The notes: generated from the sequence alone by a model not told the origin. 64,000 nucleotides of DNA from Neodiprion pinetum (GCF_021155775.2 NC_060237.1:25386778-25450777), one strand, 5' to 3'. Numbered from the stretch's first letter, positions 1 to 13,912 are shown. Numbers and translations: made by a program.

Positions 1-3000
1 CCTTTTTCCGTGGACTTTCTTTCCGCGTTGCGGCCATTCGACCCATGCGCTATTTCGTCCTTTCGCTCCCTTTTCACCCCGCTTTTTTCCCCACAAGCAC
101 GCGTCTTTAAGGGCGTAGAAAAAAACAAAAATAAAAAATTTCCCTCGCTTATTGCAATGCGAGAGAGAACAGCAGAGGAGGAGGATCTCAATGATCATTG
201 ATTCCTCGATCACGTTTTTAGCTCCTGCGGGCGTCTCGCACATGTTCGAAGTTATCCGAGCTTAATTCGGTACCGTCGGCGATTTATTACGGGAAGAAAT
301 TGAGATAATTCGCTGTCACGCAGCTGTTAATTTTAAATACTCGCTCGGCCGGATGTCGTTCATTATCTATCCGACCGGCTATACGATAATGCACATAAAT
401 ACATACATACTTTTGCATCCTGCTTGTGCAGCTTACAACCGCGATCGACGGATAGTTTTGCCTTGAGGAATAATAATTCTTTTCTGTATCATGTATATTC
501 CTTATTCTCTCTCTACTTCTATCTCTTATTCTTTCGTGATAACCGCCGGTGGCGAAAACACGCGATGTGAATACCGAATGAATTAAAACTCTGTGCGAGG
601 ATATTTCTATACTGGAAGACGAGAGAAAAAAAAAAAATAATAACAAAGATAAAAAAAAAAAAGGTGGAAATGTCGAAACAAGTCGGTCGTTAATTTCTTC
701 GCCTGAAAAATCTCGCGGTTAATTAGAAAGAAGTGAAAAAAGAAAACAGTTATACTCGATTCGATGAACAAAGGTTGGCCCTCGAAAATCTGTAAGGGCT
801 TGTGTACGAAGTGAACACGTACCTATGCATTTGTACATGCCGAATGGCTGTGTTGTGTACCTTTGGTAAGAAGGGAATTGGAACGAGACTTTTTTTTTTT
901 TATCTCAGTTACACGGATTCGCGATTATCTATTTATAGGGGAAAATAAGAGAAAGCCTGTGTGTACAAGAAGTCTAGAAAAGCGTCAAAGTGGAAAGGAC
1001 ATAAATTAGTTCTTATCTTAATTGTGTGTGGCTCTAACGTACAGCTCCACATACACGTGCGTATAACGACGAAAAATCAAAGACAAATTTAACCCCGCGG
1101 CAAAGTCGCGAGATGATAGATAAAGTCGCACCGTGTGTGTGTTTGTATATACACATATAAATATATATGTATACGATTGTTTGAATTTTGTTTAGGTCGA
1201 GCGTTTTATTGCCTCGATAATCGAATACTTTCCGAGCTTATCTTGACGTTAACTTACGGACTGCGGTAGTAGAATTGCCTCGTCGGTATAATTGCTTTTC
1301 AAATCTTTTGACAATCCCTTTTTTTCTCACGTCAATTTCCGTTCTCTCTCTTTCTACGCGCGCTCGTTCCGCGTGTAGCGGTTATGTATGGATTATACCT
1401 AGATTCGCAAATCTTTCTTGAGTCGTATCTCGAAAGATCTTTGCAGCTTGTCAAGATTAAACGCGACTGTCACTCGTGAGACGAATCGCGCTACAGTGAC
1501 GTCATATTGTAATTAAGTAATCAAGCGCGGAACACGTGCAACGGGTTTGATTTTAATCGAGTCTAACGTAAATTTGTTGTGTAACTCGAGAGCCGAACTT
1601 CCCTGCCATCGCTATGCTAGGCGTGCGATATACGTACCTACATGTACGGTATATTCCCCCCCTTATACCTACGTAGGTACAGAGTTAGCGATCTGCGGAA
1701 TAGCGAACGAGAGGAATACTGTTCCTCTCAGCCCTGCTGAATACTAATTATCCGATTAGCGCGAGGCGTTGTCCTATATATCGATAATACATACATATTA
1801 TACGTATTTTGGAAAAGCCACACAGCTTCGCGTATTACATGAATTTTCGATGAGCCGCGCAAAGTCATAAATCCAGGCTCGCAGCCGGCCGAGGGTGATT
1901 TTCATCCCCTGTCGCGTGGTATTCATTGAATTTAATCTTTTGGCAGATATTTATAACTTCCGATGAAAACGGAATGGATTTGTAGGTGTATACACGCCTG
2001 TATAGGTACAATTATACGTGTATAGGTGTACAAAAGGAAATAGATCGATCAATTACACCGTACAGATTTGAAAAGTAAAATTATTATCCCGCCTAGGCGC
2101 CTCGGTGCCGCATATCTAACGTACATGTACAAATCGCGCGATCTTTCAATTTCGAGATTACGAATTCCGCGGGAAACATGCGCAGCTCGTTGTTCTCGGT
2201 TCGTATTCTGGTTAACTAAGAAGAAGACGATAACGGCACGTAACTTCCTGTTTGTCTTTCAAGTCACGGGAGGAAGTGAGAGGGAGAGAGCGAATGAGTG
2301 GAATTGCGTATAAGCTAGAAGCTTCGTAGGTGTACGTTTCAACGAAGCCGGTGTCGGTTCGATATAATTTTGTGATGCGTGCTATGCGAGTTTGAGTCGC
2401 GGTTGATCAGCGTTAAGGAAAAGAAGAAGAGAACGACAAAAAAGGAAAAAAAAAAAAAAAAAAAACACAAAAAAGGAAAAAGAAGTTGTCTTTTCCATTT
2501 GTGTTATAGTTCCGTTTCGCTGGTCTCGCTGTGTTGCCAAATAATTCATGACTCGAAGTTCTTCCTCTCCGTTACGCCGTAACGGCCGCGTGGTCCATTC
2601 GTATCCGATGTTTAAACGCTGCTTGTGTGCCTTTGTGGGTATTATTACCACTCCTTCGATCCAGGTATTCGATCGTGAGACACCTTCTGAACCGCTATCT
2701 ATCTCCATTCTATCCTATTTCATCCGCCGTTCGCCTCGAGGCTTTGTTAACGCGTATATACCTTGTGACAGCGTAAGATTCGTGTTGTGTTATCGTATAC
2801 CTGTTCGCCGCGTCGTACGTCATGAGAAGAATTCAATCTTCGAATATCCTTGATTCCCACGCCGCTGAATCGTACGTTACCTGCACTGGTCACGGATATC
2901 TTACATTTACACGCCGATAAAACGATGTTGAAGATAGTTACGCTGACGCGACGTGACGAAAGAGTGAAACGAAAATCATCGTTTAACCACGTTTTCACGA

Positions 3001-4427
3001 CACGTGTATGAGTACAATAGTTACTAAAAAAATATTTGTGTCGTTACGAAAAAGGTTCAAGTATCGTTGATGTGATTATCGTTGCAAATACTACATTTTC
3101 TGTTATTGCATCATGTAATCTATACGTATTCGCTAAATTTTGTTTCAGTTGAACAAGGGATTAGAATTAATTGATTGTTCCAACAATGTAAAATTAATGC
3201 TATAGTTTGAGTTAGTACAAGTAAATATAGTACGAGATACGGTAGCGAGAGAAAAAAAAATACACATATATCTGAAGAATATGTAACAAAAACCTCTGTT
3301 TATCCTTGTCCGACTTCAGTGTTTTAATGTAGAAAAGAATAAAGCTTAGAAGATATGACAAAATGTGACATACTTGCTGTAGGAGAGGAAAATTTTTACA
3401 TCGTAGATTAAAGATCATCTATTCATTGTGAAATTCTACAATTCCTCAACACAAGAAGAAGCTCGCGAAAGACTATAATGTTTAAAAAAAAATAAAAATT
3501 TAAATTCACCAAATTACATTATGACTTAAATTTGTGAATATAATCGTACGACCTGAATAATTATCTTGGATTATTCCACGGAATTATCGTAGAGTTATCT
3601 AAAAATCGATGTTTTCCAAAGGTCTTTCTTTGCACTCCACGCGATTGCTGAATCATAGTTTGGCCTGCATTGATACAATACATTAGGTAGCGGGTATTCC
3701 TTTCTTTCTCTAACGGCGCGTGCCGCGATAGCAAAATAATAAACGACAAGTCGACTGTGAATATTAACCTTCCATTGTTTAGCCGTGACAGCGATAAGCT
3801 CTACACGTATTACATATGTATATATGCATAAATGTATACATGTATACGTAAATGCCTTACTTTACCAGGCTGCAGGCTACAACTCTGCTTATCGCGTTTT
3901 CCCCAAAACACAGCTGTCCCCGACAGATTAACGCATTAGCTCGTACTTGTAATCGATACATGGCGTACCATTGCATATATGTATATATATATATATGATG
4001 TACCGCATATGCGTAACGTGCCTGGAAAACTGGGCTCTTTATACTGGCTGTGGAAAATAATATAATTGATGACCATTGTTTTTGTATGTACTTTCAGATC
4101 ACCGACGATACGGGCGGCCGATCTACGTATTCCCGCATCGAAATCAGTGTTGTAGAAACAGCTTGAAGATACGGGGATTCGATATAGTGAGAAACTAAAG
4201 AATAGGAATGAGAAGAAGATGATACGAGTAGTGACGAAGGTGAGAAATCGCGGTTGACAGCGCGAATGTATGAAGACAAAAAAAAAAGAAAACGAAAAAA
4301 ATCGGATGACATTTTCCTTCACGTTTCTTTTCTTCTCTCATTTTACCGCGTATTTCTTCATAAAAAATTCTTCTCTTCGCCTCGCGTGTCTTCCCACACA
4401 TATGTACGTTAGACGTACGTCCGAACG
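1..4427. other. Upstream / 5' non-coding region, no gene seen
   Basis: No open frame here looks like a real protein; the longest are shadows over A/T-rich and CT-rich sequence. It holds poly-A tracts (2447-2464 and near 640-660), short TA tracts, a full CRE palindrome TGACGTCA at 1497-1504, and a 14-bp palindrome GTATACATGTATAC near 3837-3850. The proximal sprint promoter may lie in the last few hundred bases, but I find no clear TATA or initiator there. Confidence 0.5.
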
Positions 4428-4431
4428 ATGA
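4402..4431 (+). promoter_or_regulatory. Short upstream ORF overlapping the sprint start
   Basis: ATG 4402 opens nine codons (MYVRRTSER) and ends in TGA 4429-4431, which overlaps the proposed sprint ATG 4428 as ATGA. If the transcript begins upstream of 4402, such an arrangement would favour termination-reinitiation control of the main frame. It depends on the unconfirmed first exon. Confidence 0.3.
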
Positions 4432-4508
4432 CGTCTCTACTGCAGAGGGATTATTCTTCGCAGAGAAAAAGGGAGTCGACGGGGAGCAACGCTTCGAGCT
4501 ATTTGGTG
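4428..4508 (+). CDS. spri: sprint, candidate first coding exon (phase 0 out)
   Basis: Proposed start of the long sprint reading frame. The frame opens at ATG 4428 with a purine at -3 (aacgATGa), follows an in-frame TAG at 4410, and stays open for 27 codons to a strong donor, GTG|GTGAGT, at 4508/4509. The peptide begins MTSLLQRDYSSQ and ends NASSYLV: basic, Ser-rich and without a domain. The donor leaves phase 0, which exon 2 at 15385 needs. A pyrimidine-containing AG sits at 4441-4445 in the same frame, so the segment 4446-4508 could instead be an internal exon; the frame is the same either way. A 9-codon upstream ORF starts at 4402 and ends in TGA overlapping this ATG (ATGA). The assignment rests on phase, Kozak context and donor only. 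An ATG plus open frame plus donor can occur by chance, so a different upstream first exon is possible. Confidence 0.42.
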
Positions 4509-7236
4509 GTGAGTGAATAGATAAATCGATACCAATCATCTCGCTCCATTTAAGCCGCTTATAAAGAGGTTAGAATCAGATTAAGTGGACTCAATCGCCT
4601 TCGCGGATTCACACGCGGTCGATTGTCAAAGTACATCTAATTATCGCGACGAAATAGTTGAATTACTAGAAGATAAAATTCGTTGGGTAATTTATTAGGT
4701 ACTTTTAAATCTGCAAAGAGTATAATAAGAGATGAAACAAATCGCCGCATGTGATATTATATTATATTGAAAAGTGAAATAGCTATTATTTAATATTATT
4801 ATTATAATAATTATTATTATTATTATTACCCTTCAAGTAATTTTAAAACTTTTTCGCCCCTCGCATAAACATGTATATATAATATATATACATAGATATA
4901 GTTGTTCGTTTTATACATTGTGTTATTGTTATATATATGTATACCAGCGTTGCCGCACGTTGCCTGCTCTTTTCCTCCCTAGTTTTATTGCAGTTTGTTT
5001 CTTTCCTTGAGTGTAGAGGACTTTTTCCATTTCTTTTCCTTTTCGTATTTCCTTTTTTTCTTTTCACTCTCGTCCCGCATCTAGATAATATTACAATATT
5101 CGTAGTATACGTGGAGGGTGCAATAAGAGGAAAGGTGCAGTATACAGGCTCGTGTGACACAAACACTGCATTGCAAACGAACACAGCGATAGGGTTTAAA
5201 TTGTTTTATTGCTAGTGTATAGAGGATCGTAACGCCGCTCCGTACGGCCGGTATATATATACAATATATGTATGTATAAAACATAAAATCTCTTGTTATT
5301 TCGTACATACTTTTTCGCAATATTCTGTAACTAGTATATACGACGTCGTTCTCTCGATGTTTCGCTAACTGTTAGGGAAAATTGTTCGGTGTAGCTACGC
5401 GTTATTGCACTTTGTTTCACGTTTCGTTGCGGCGCGTGGCGACGTTTTACCCTCTCTTATTTTCTAACAGGTATCTTCTTGCGATAGGCACGAATAAGTT
5501 GGATTTTATTCTTTGAACGAGACACGGACACATCGTGTGTGCAACATCTATAAATCTACCGTCTTGTATGTAATGTAATTTTTCTTCACGGATAGGTGAA
5601 CTTGGATGCATACGGTGTATTATGTATTATACAGATACATGTACAATTGATACCTTGGAAACTTTCTATCTGCACGGTTCTTTTGGGATTCACTGCGTGG
5701 CATCTCTACCGTATCTGACATCCTCCTCCTTTTCCTCCTCAATCTCTTGTCAGAGGCGACGGGATGTTTTAAGAGGGATAAGGTGACATTTTCCATTTTC
5801 AACTCCCCCTTGTACGACCGGTTCGCCCTGAACGTGACCGATGACTTTTCCACATCCGTGTACACAATACACATGCATAGATTAGGGTGTAATAATATCC
5901 ATGTATACACGATATACCTACAGTATTATGTTTATGTATGTATGTATACGCGTATCTACAGCTGCAGGGCTCTGCCATTTTAGGGTATATTTCGCGAGTG
6001 GTCTTGACTGCTAATGTAAATGCCGGCTGGGTGAAAGAGAGAGAGAGAGAGGGGGGTTAAAATCATATTTCATGAAAAATTAATGCATTCGAAGGATCCT
6101 TCTCATTTCCGGTCACGTCACGCCCCAACGGCGGAGAACAATTTTCAAAATCTGATTAATGCTGCAACCTCTTCTATCACCTCGTTATGTGCATAGATTA
6201 TATATGTGGTTATGATTTTCGCCTCACTGTTTCAAAAAAAAATGTATACTCTTGTTTCGATTCGGTCATTCGCCTTATTCGCCTGATAATCAATCAGCTT
6301 ATTTCTGTTTATTTTTTTCTCCCTGTCCCAGCATTTAAAATGTTTTTTTATTTTACCTCTCCAGTTGCCATGTTAATAGTATTTTTTTTCATTGAAAGGT
6401 CGACTTATTTCATGTTTTCACCTTCATTTTCCACAGTATAGACAAACTGCAGGATAAGAAAAAACTTTAAATACGCAGTTACAAAAAAAAAAAAAAAAAT
6501 AAAAATACGAGACACATGCGCTAACCGCTGCATTCCGTATGCAGTTATTTTGAAGCCTTCACGGGTTACTCACTTTGAAGAAGTTCGTTTTTGTGAATTT
6601 TCAATCAATTATATCGTCTGCAACGGGGATCGATGGTCGTTCGAAAAGGGCCGTCAGAAGGAGGGACGATTTGCAAGTTTTAAATTCAATTTACATATTT
6701 CGCTCCTCGTGCATTTACTCAAAATAGTCTAGCAAGCCCTGCTCTCAGCGAATCTCCGTTCAAACTTCGGGAAATATAATTTAATGTTGAAATGCCGAAA
6801 GTTTATAAGCGCAAATAATTCTACCGCTATACGTATAGTAATTTATTGAAAATTTAAATATATCTGATGGTCGAATAATCCAGATAACAGAGAAAAAACG
6901 CGATTTCGAGAAATGAAATGTACGAAGAAACGGTGAAGAAAATTTAGAAATATAAAGACGGCAGAAAATTCACTGATATTCTCTGCTGGGCGTATATATT
7001 TTACCGCAAAGCGGCGGCCACGTGAGGATCTTTGGGTCGGTACCTACCTAAGACAGGCTGCAGATATATCTCTCAAAAGTTAAACTACCCTCCTTTAGAA
7101 AGTTAGGGGCGAGCACATCTCGCGCGGAACGGCTCGAGGGATTTTTTTTCCTCTTTTTTTTCCACGTTCCTTCTCTTCCTCTTTGCTCTTTCCCCTATGC
7201 GTGTATACAGGTATATCACGCGTTTCTTTTTTTTTT

Positions 7237-7262
7237 CTTCCTTCCTTCCTTCCTTCCTTCCT
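7237..7262. repeat. (TTCC)n microsatellite
   Basis: About six TTCC units following a poly-T run, inside intron 1. Confidence 0.9.
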
Positions 7263-7751
7263 CTTTTTGCTAAGCGAACATAAATTCTTGGTCCAATCAA
7301 CTTAAAACGGTGCTAAATTATTTCCCAGCGCGTTACCCGTCATGGTGGTAAACCACCGACCCTTTGGGTGCTAAAAGTCAGTGCAAAATCTACGATAGAC
7401 TACGATTTCAAATTATCCCGCGGCAGCAGCAGCAGCAGCTGAATCAGCCCGTCAGAATCGAGAGTCACGTCGTCGAATGGCCCCCAAGAGGCCGAACGCT
7501 GCCTTGTTTACGCGATTATCCGGTTGCCTCACTCGCAGGCGCTTCGAGGCTGTCGCTTTACTTCCGACTCCCATCGTTCGTTCGGTTTCGAGCGAAAATT
7601 TCTTTGAAAATAACCAAAAACATTTGGCCGATTTTATCTGTTGTTTTCTATATACACGCATAAATTACAATGTTTCCTCCGCGCTGAGATCCTTGACGGA
7701 TTTTAGAATTGGATAATTGGCGGAACTTGAATTGATATTGCAACTTCGCGA

Positions 7752-8099
7752 GAATTTGAATGTACTCGTTATACAGAGTGAATTGCTAACGACAGAATGG
7801 CTATAGTTTAATGCGCACGCGTTACAAGCCGAGAGCAGTTGTTTGCCAGGGTAGCCAACCGTCATAAATTCGAACGACAGCTCGCCGCGATGTATTTAAC
7901 CTGAAAAATTTTGACATCCGTCGGTGTTGAGCACAACTTCCAGCGCCAACTGTCAAAAGTTTTGAAGTTGCGTTCGTGACGGTTGGCTAACCTGACGAAC
8001 AACTGCTCTCGGATGGTAGCGCACGCGCATTCAATTTTTAACAGACGACGGATCATTCCGTCGTTAGCAATTCGCGCTGTACATGTGTATATTCATATT
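7752..8099. repeat. Foldback (long inverted repeat) element, about 350 bp
   Basis: The left arm (about 7752-7864) and right arm (about 7977-8099) are reverse complements with scattered differences. Blocks that match include GAATTGCTAACGAC near the outer ends, CCGAGAGCAGTTGTT in the middle, and TAGCCAACCGTCA at the inner ends; partial pairing goes on into the 112-bp centre (AAATTTTGACA-like pieces). It has no coding capacity. It resembles a MITE/foldback transposable element or a long hairpin precursor. A short related piece (CTATAGCTAACGACAAAGTG) occurs at about 8342-8361. I could not define target-site duplications. Confidence 0.65.
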
Positions 8100-9896
8100 T
8101 GCAGATGTTTTGATCGAGTGTTGCTATAGCAATGTTGTACGGGGAGGTAGGTAATATCGATTCTCGGAGCAACACATTGGATACAAAATTGTGTCCTGCA
8201 TCAAGTTTCCATGAGACTGAGCGATCTGTTGAACGTGTTACGACGATCTCGCGAGTGTTTTTCAAACTGGAATTGCTTGTATTTTGTTCTATTCTTTTTT
8301 CTAATCCCCTTCAGTCCTTATCGATAAATATTATACGATAACTATAGCTAACGACAAAGTGATACGGTAACAATCACCAACAGTATAACCCGTGCGACGC
8401 GTATTAGTAGTTATCACTAGACTGACCGTTTATCATCGTCAGGTATCATATTCAATTTTCTCGAATCGTGTCACGTCGTGTGTAATACTTTATCGGATTT
8501 GTCCGGCGCTCATTTTATCGGATTAGATTCCCACGCGATCATTGCGCGATAATGTACCCAGCTCATTCGACGATCGATCCAAAACCCTCTCGATGGAAAA
8601 TAAACACGCTTCTATTCTACTGACTCGGCATTGATAATATCGTCGGCCGCGATCCGCACGGTCAAACACCCTGACTGCACCTCCGTTTATCTCCGGTCAC
8701 ACACGGCTCGCTTATCAGCTGCATTTTTACACGCTCTCTGCAGGCCGTGTGCTGCATGCAGGTATCTTGGCCGGACAGCTAGGGTTCGGTTTCTGTGCTG
8801 TGACAGCTGAACAGGCTCGAAATTGTTGAAGAAAAACGAATTTGAAGTATCGTTGCATCTTTCATCGCGAAGAAAAATTAACAGCAACAAAAAAAAAAAA
8901 GTTTCATCCCAAGGAAGGGAAAAGTATTCGGATCAGGAGTAAGAAAAAAGTTTCTCGTCCTTCAACGTAATGCAAAGGAGGAAAAAAAGGGAGTGCAAAA
9001 ATGGATCCGAACAAAGTAATACGCGCTAATAGAAATTATATCTCGCACTGCTTACCTATGTTATACAGGTATACTATAGGTAAGTAATGCCGAGGAACCG
9101 ATGTATGGAGAAAAGTTTCGACGAAAGCGGTGTAGTTTTATCGTTCCGTACACGTAGTTTGGTCAGTACAGAACCGTCTTTTGTGAGAGCCACATGTCGC
9201 TAACCGGACGTTGAAACTTTATATAATGCCCATACGGCGTGGCGGCGGTACAAACAGGGCGCAGTAAACGTGGCCGTAATTACGGTATAAAAATTAATAG
9301 TATACGTAACATTTTGGCCAGTAGAAGCAGGTCGAGGTTCAATTTTTTAACGTAGTAAGTTTCACAAACGTTTTCGAAAATTTAGTGAAAATCAGTGCCT
9401 GAATAATGCGGGCGAAACTGCGGTAATCCGTGAATTTGGTGCTTCAAAAAATACCCTTGCAATTTGAGCTTAGATTCGAGCGATACCGGGAGTCACGATT
9501 AAAGGCAAATTTTTTTCACCTAATCGTGAAAACGATCGCTCGTCTCGACGTTGAAAGAAGTTCATTGCTTAGAGGCTGCCGCAGCTTGCACGATGCGTAA
9601 TAGTCGGATGGAAAACAGATCTTAGACCTCGGGTCCTAAAAGCACACATCGAGACAAATACACACATACATCTGGCAGTGAGTTTAAAGCGTTGCACGAA
9701 CGACAAAGTGACACTGTTACAGAAGTGTCTTCGAGTGAAAGGTTGAAAATTGCGTCGAAGGGAAAAAAAAAAACTACCGACGGTTTCGAGCCGAAGTTGT
9801 GTTCTGGAAATTTTCAGACAGTGTTGTGCTGCGAATAGACGGTGAATCAAGGCGGTGTGATTATTCTCGTGTAATAGCTCGTCAGGCAGATGAGAA

Positions 9897-9899
<3 letters not shown>

Positions 9900-9939
<40 letters not shown>

Positions 9940-9941
9940 GG
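9900..9941. repeat. (GA)n microsatellite
   Basis: GA repeat of about 40 bases with one GGG interruption, in the possible leader region before donor 10138. Confidence 0.9.
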
Positions 9942-11992
9942 AGTCGGCAGTCTTGAGATTCGTCGCTGCCTGCGTGGAATGAAGGACTGGCAGGCAGGCC
10001 AATGAGTGAATGACTGCATACACGCGTTTATTGGACCTAATCTATTTTATTCGAGAGAATGAGTTTCAGTGAACCATTTTAATTCGAGTGTGCCTATAGT
10101 CGGTGTGCGTGGTCGGGCGGTTATGAAGTGCTCTCTCGGTAAGTTCTTCTCTTTCTTTCTCTCCCTCTCTCTCTCTCTTTCTCGCGCTATTTCTCTCTTG
10201 GAACAAAGTGAAGTGTGTGGTAATAAAGCTCGAGTGTTTTAGAAATATCATGACTGCTGTTTCAGGGGAACAAAGCGAATTAATTATAATCTACACTGTT
10301 GCTGATTCGACATGTCTTACGGCGTATGTATAATGTCATCTTTTTACACCCCCTATAAATAAATGTGTGTGCGTGTTTTTTTCTTGATGATTTTGCTCTA
10401 TCGCTGGTACATCGATCCACGATACCTCGATGCTTCGATTATAATATTACATCTTCATGGAGAGAAAAAAATGATCAAATTTTACTAAAAATTTCTGGAA
10501 AAGAGGGACACATCAAGATTTTAGGTAAAAAACTAACCATGTCAATTATATTTTTTTATTTTTATAAATGCAACAGATTTTACAAAGTATATTTTACCAA
10601 AAAACCTGGCGTGTCTCTCGCTTTTCCTACAGTTTTTAGTAAAATCTACTTTCGTATTCTCTCCGTGTTCTTGGACACAATTTGTTACGCAATTATTGCC
10701 GCGTCCAATGCAGATGATGCTTGTCCCTCGGATGATCGACGTGGTTTCTGCCGAACGTTGACGCTTCGATTGATCAATTGAAATGGGCGTGCGCGACCGT
10801 TTGGACCGTTGAATTCATACAAGGAGTTTCCAAGAGGGTCGAACCGTCGGTCATGTTCCCGGCTGATTGACCGTGTCGAATACTTATCTTGTTTTACTTT
10901 CCGTACCTCGATAATTTTAATTAAAAATTCGTCGTCAAGTATTGGCAAACGGTGGAAATTTTGCCGAATTATAATTCAGCTGCATGCACGTGAATGCAGA
11001 TTCGAATTTTCTCGTATTTCGTTTATTGACCCCTGCGGTCCTTCGTCCATCGTATTTCACCGGCTCTCGATAGATAGACTCTGTCCACACGACAAGCAAT
11101 CATCTCAGCTAATTGCTAATTAGAAATTCCCCGCAGCAAGGAAGAACACAAACGTTTTCCATTAGAGTTCCTTCCCTTTCTCTTCTTATACCTAGTATGC
11201 GTTACAATGTAAAGGTTGGTTATACGGCACACAAGTCGTGTGTCTCTTAAAGTTTTCCATATACGTGTACGTATCTATGTATGTATAGATGTATAATACA
11301 TTGCCTACAACCGTAGTCAACCAACCGTTTCGGCTGGGGCTTTCTGGTTCAGTGTTCACATGAGTCACGCAAAGAACACCACACGGCTTGGCTCACTCTG
11401 ACTCTCTCGATATATACATATATACATATGTCAGGGTGCAGACACACACGCACACACGCACGCAGCCTCGTGCATAAAATCCATATCCTCTCATTATAAC
11501 GTCGTCATTAGACAGCTGTCACTACATGTACGAAAATGACAAAAGCACGCGTGGTCGGGGAACATCAATTTTGAGGAATGAATACTTCGAAGCCAACTCA
11601 AAGTGCATCGGTATTAGTGTAATACCGAAGGATATCGCATTCGACGAAAACTGATTACACGTCCATTTTTCAACAGATCGTAAGACGTTGACTAGGTAAC
11701 CTGTATGCCCGTAACTATGGGATTGAAGTTTCTCAAAAATAACAAAATTTGCAAACTTTAATTCGAATTTAGTTGTTTCGATACTGAATATTTACACAGT
11801 ACAGGCTAAACGCATTCAGTAATCAACTAACCGTATATAAAACTGAACTCGAACTTGATTTTTCCTTCTTCCTTCTCTCTTCCTGGTCGTATTTCCTTTT
11901 TCCTTTCTTTTATTCTTGCTCTTTGCTCGTTTTTTCGCTATCTTTCCTTCATCCTTCATGCCGGTTAATGCGTTTGCTCCAGATCCTTCAAT

Positions 11993-12012
11993 ACACACAC
12001 ACACACACACAC
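11993..12012. repeat. (CA)n microsatellite
   Basis: About ten CA units, followed by a short TA run. Confidence 0.9.
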
Positions 12013-12219
12013 CACACATGTATATATATATAACGTTGTAAGCATCAGCTTGCTTGCAGCTCATCCGTGAGAGCTCGTTTCAATGCTCGTGAAATAACTA
12101 CGCGTATCGATTTTTCCCGTTTAATGTACCTACCTACGGAAAGAGCTGTGCCAGTACCGATAACTATCTTGGTTTTATTGTATTTTGTATAAGGAATAAA
12201 AATCTGTACGGAGAGGTGT

Positions 12220-12247
12220 GTATGTACCTATGTACATAGGTACATAC
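12220..12247. repeat. 28-bp perfect palindrome
   Basis: Each half is 14 nt (GTATGTACCTATGT, then its reverse complement), with no spacer, lying between other GTAC/TACC-rich words. It can form a cruciform or hairpin and may be only an expansion of the TACC/GTAC words that are common in this genome. Confidence 0.75.
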
Positions 12248-13077
12248 CTTTCGTACATAAGTAGGTAAAGGATAAAGACGCGAGGTTGGTTGGCTCGTTG
12301 GTTGAGTGCCGTTCAGTTCGCTTCGCTTTACTTCTCGTTGGTTTTCTTTTTTTTTCAGCATTATTTTTCGTTTTTTATTCTCCCCTTTTTGTTTATTTGT
12401 CTTTTACTATGATCGATATTTACTCCGTTCCTACGTTTGTATTATACATTCCGCGACGTGATAAAGCTTGGGTTCATGCAACATATATCTAAGTACATGT
12501 AGTATGAGTACGTGCATATACGTCTTAGGTGTATCGATTAATTATTGGTATATTCGTAACACGGCACCGAATTGTCGAGTTTCTTAAGAATTTAACGTAT
12601 TTTTAACGCTTTATTTTTCTTTCCCTAATTAGCACCACGCAGAAAATCAATATTTAAGGCACATATGATTATACTAAAGTAGAAGACATTTTTTTTTTTT
12701 AAATATGTCCATGAAAAGTATCGTATGTAAAAGTTCTTCGAAACTTTATCAGATTATTTGTGATTGTTGTAGATGATTCATATTTCCGGGGTTAAAAATT
12801 TAACATCGTACGTTGTATCATGTGCATAATACGTGTCACGATACGAAAATCTCCTTTACAAGACTTGTTTCATCTTCATTTCTCCGATATCGAGAATGAA
12901 CCCTTATCAGATATCGTGGGTAGGTATATTCAATATTTACCCTGGAAATGCGATTCCTCCACTCCATGGAAGGGACGAACTCTTTAATTTTCCAGATTTG
13001 AACTACGGTGACGCTATGCCAATATGTACCCAGTACTTCCCCGCAGATGTTATATGCATACATACGTATATGCGTGC

Positions 13078-13078
13078 T

Positions 13079-13110
<32 letters not shown>
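13078..13110. repeat. (TC)n microsatellite
   Basis: TC repeat with one CG interruption. Confidence 0.9.
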
Positions 13111-13912
13111 ACTCTTCCTCTGACACCCTTTGTGAATTTTCTATCCGCCTGGAAAATTGACAAGAGTCGCGGTAAAGTTTGAACCCAAGGAGGAAAAACT
13201 CGGTTGAAGAAGATATCAACGGACCCGATAGATGTTAGGTTGGGTATTACGCTGAGCTCAGCTGATCTTCTCCTCATCGTTCCTCGCGGGTTTTTCCCAG
13301 TTTACGTTTATTGAATAGGAACGAAATTTTCTCTTCAAACGATGATTGAAATTTCATTTCGGCGTGTGTGATAAATTTTCGACTAACGAGGATTTTTTTT
13401 GACTGCTTTACCAAAGCATTATAATTGCAGTTTCCGGTGCGCGATATGTACGCGGATAACGATTAAATCGAATTGGACGAAATACGATTCGCCAAAAAAA
13501 GAAAGACTTTTTCAACTTGTACACGGAGGGAATCTCTGTGTTATACAAATACGCTGCGAGCGTGTGCTAATCGAAAAGTGGAGTGTATTTGCCTAGTTCT
13601 CGTCATCAAATCCCACGACGACCGCTGGCAGCTAGTTAAATCCGTCGTTGTCGTAATTCGATCGATTTTTACACACGTCGACACCGTCTCGTATATCTCA
13701 GCATCAAATTGCCTTGTCAACAAACTGCAGTGCGTAACGAGGTGTTATCAAACAGAATCCGATTTTCATAAGGATTCTGGCATGCAAGTAGCCTTGCAGG
13801 CAGGCTCCGTGAGGCTTGAAAAATATAGTACATATTATATCGTAGTCGCAACCATGAAATCAAGGTCAGCCAACTAATTGGCACTACTAATGATGAATAC
13901 GAAAACGGTATC

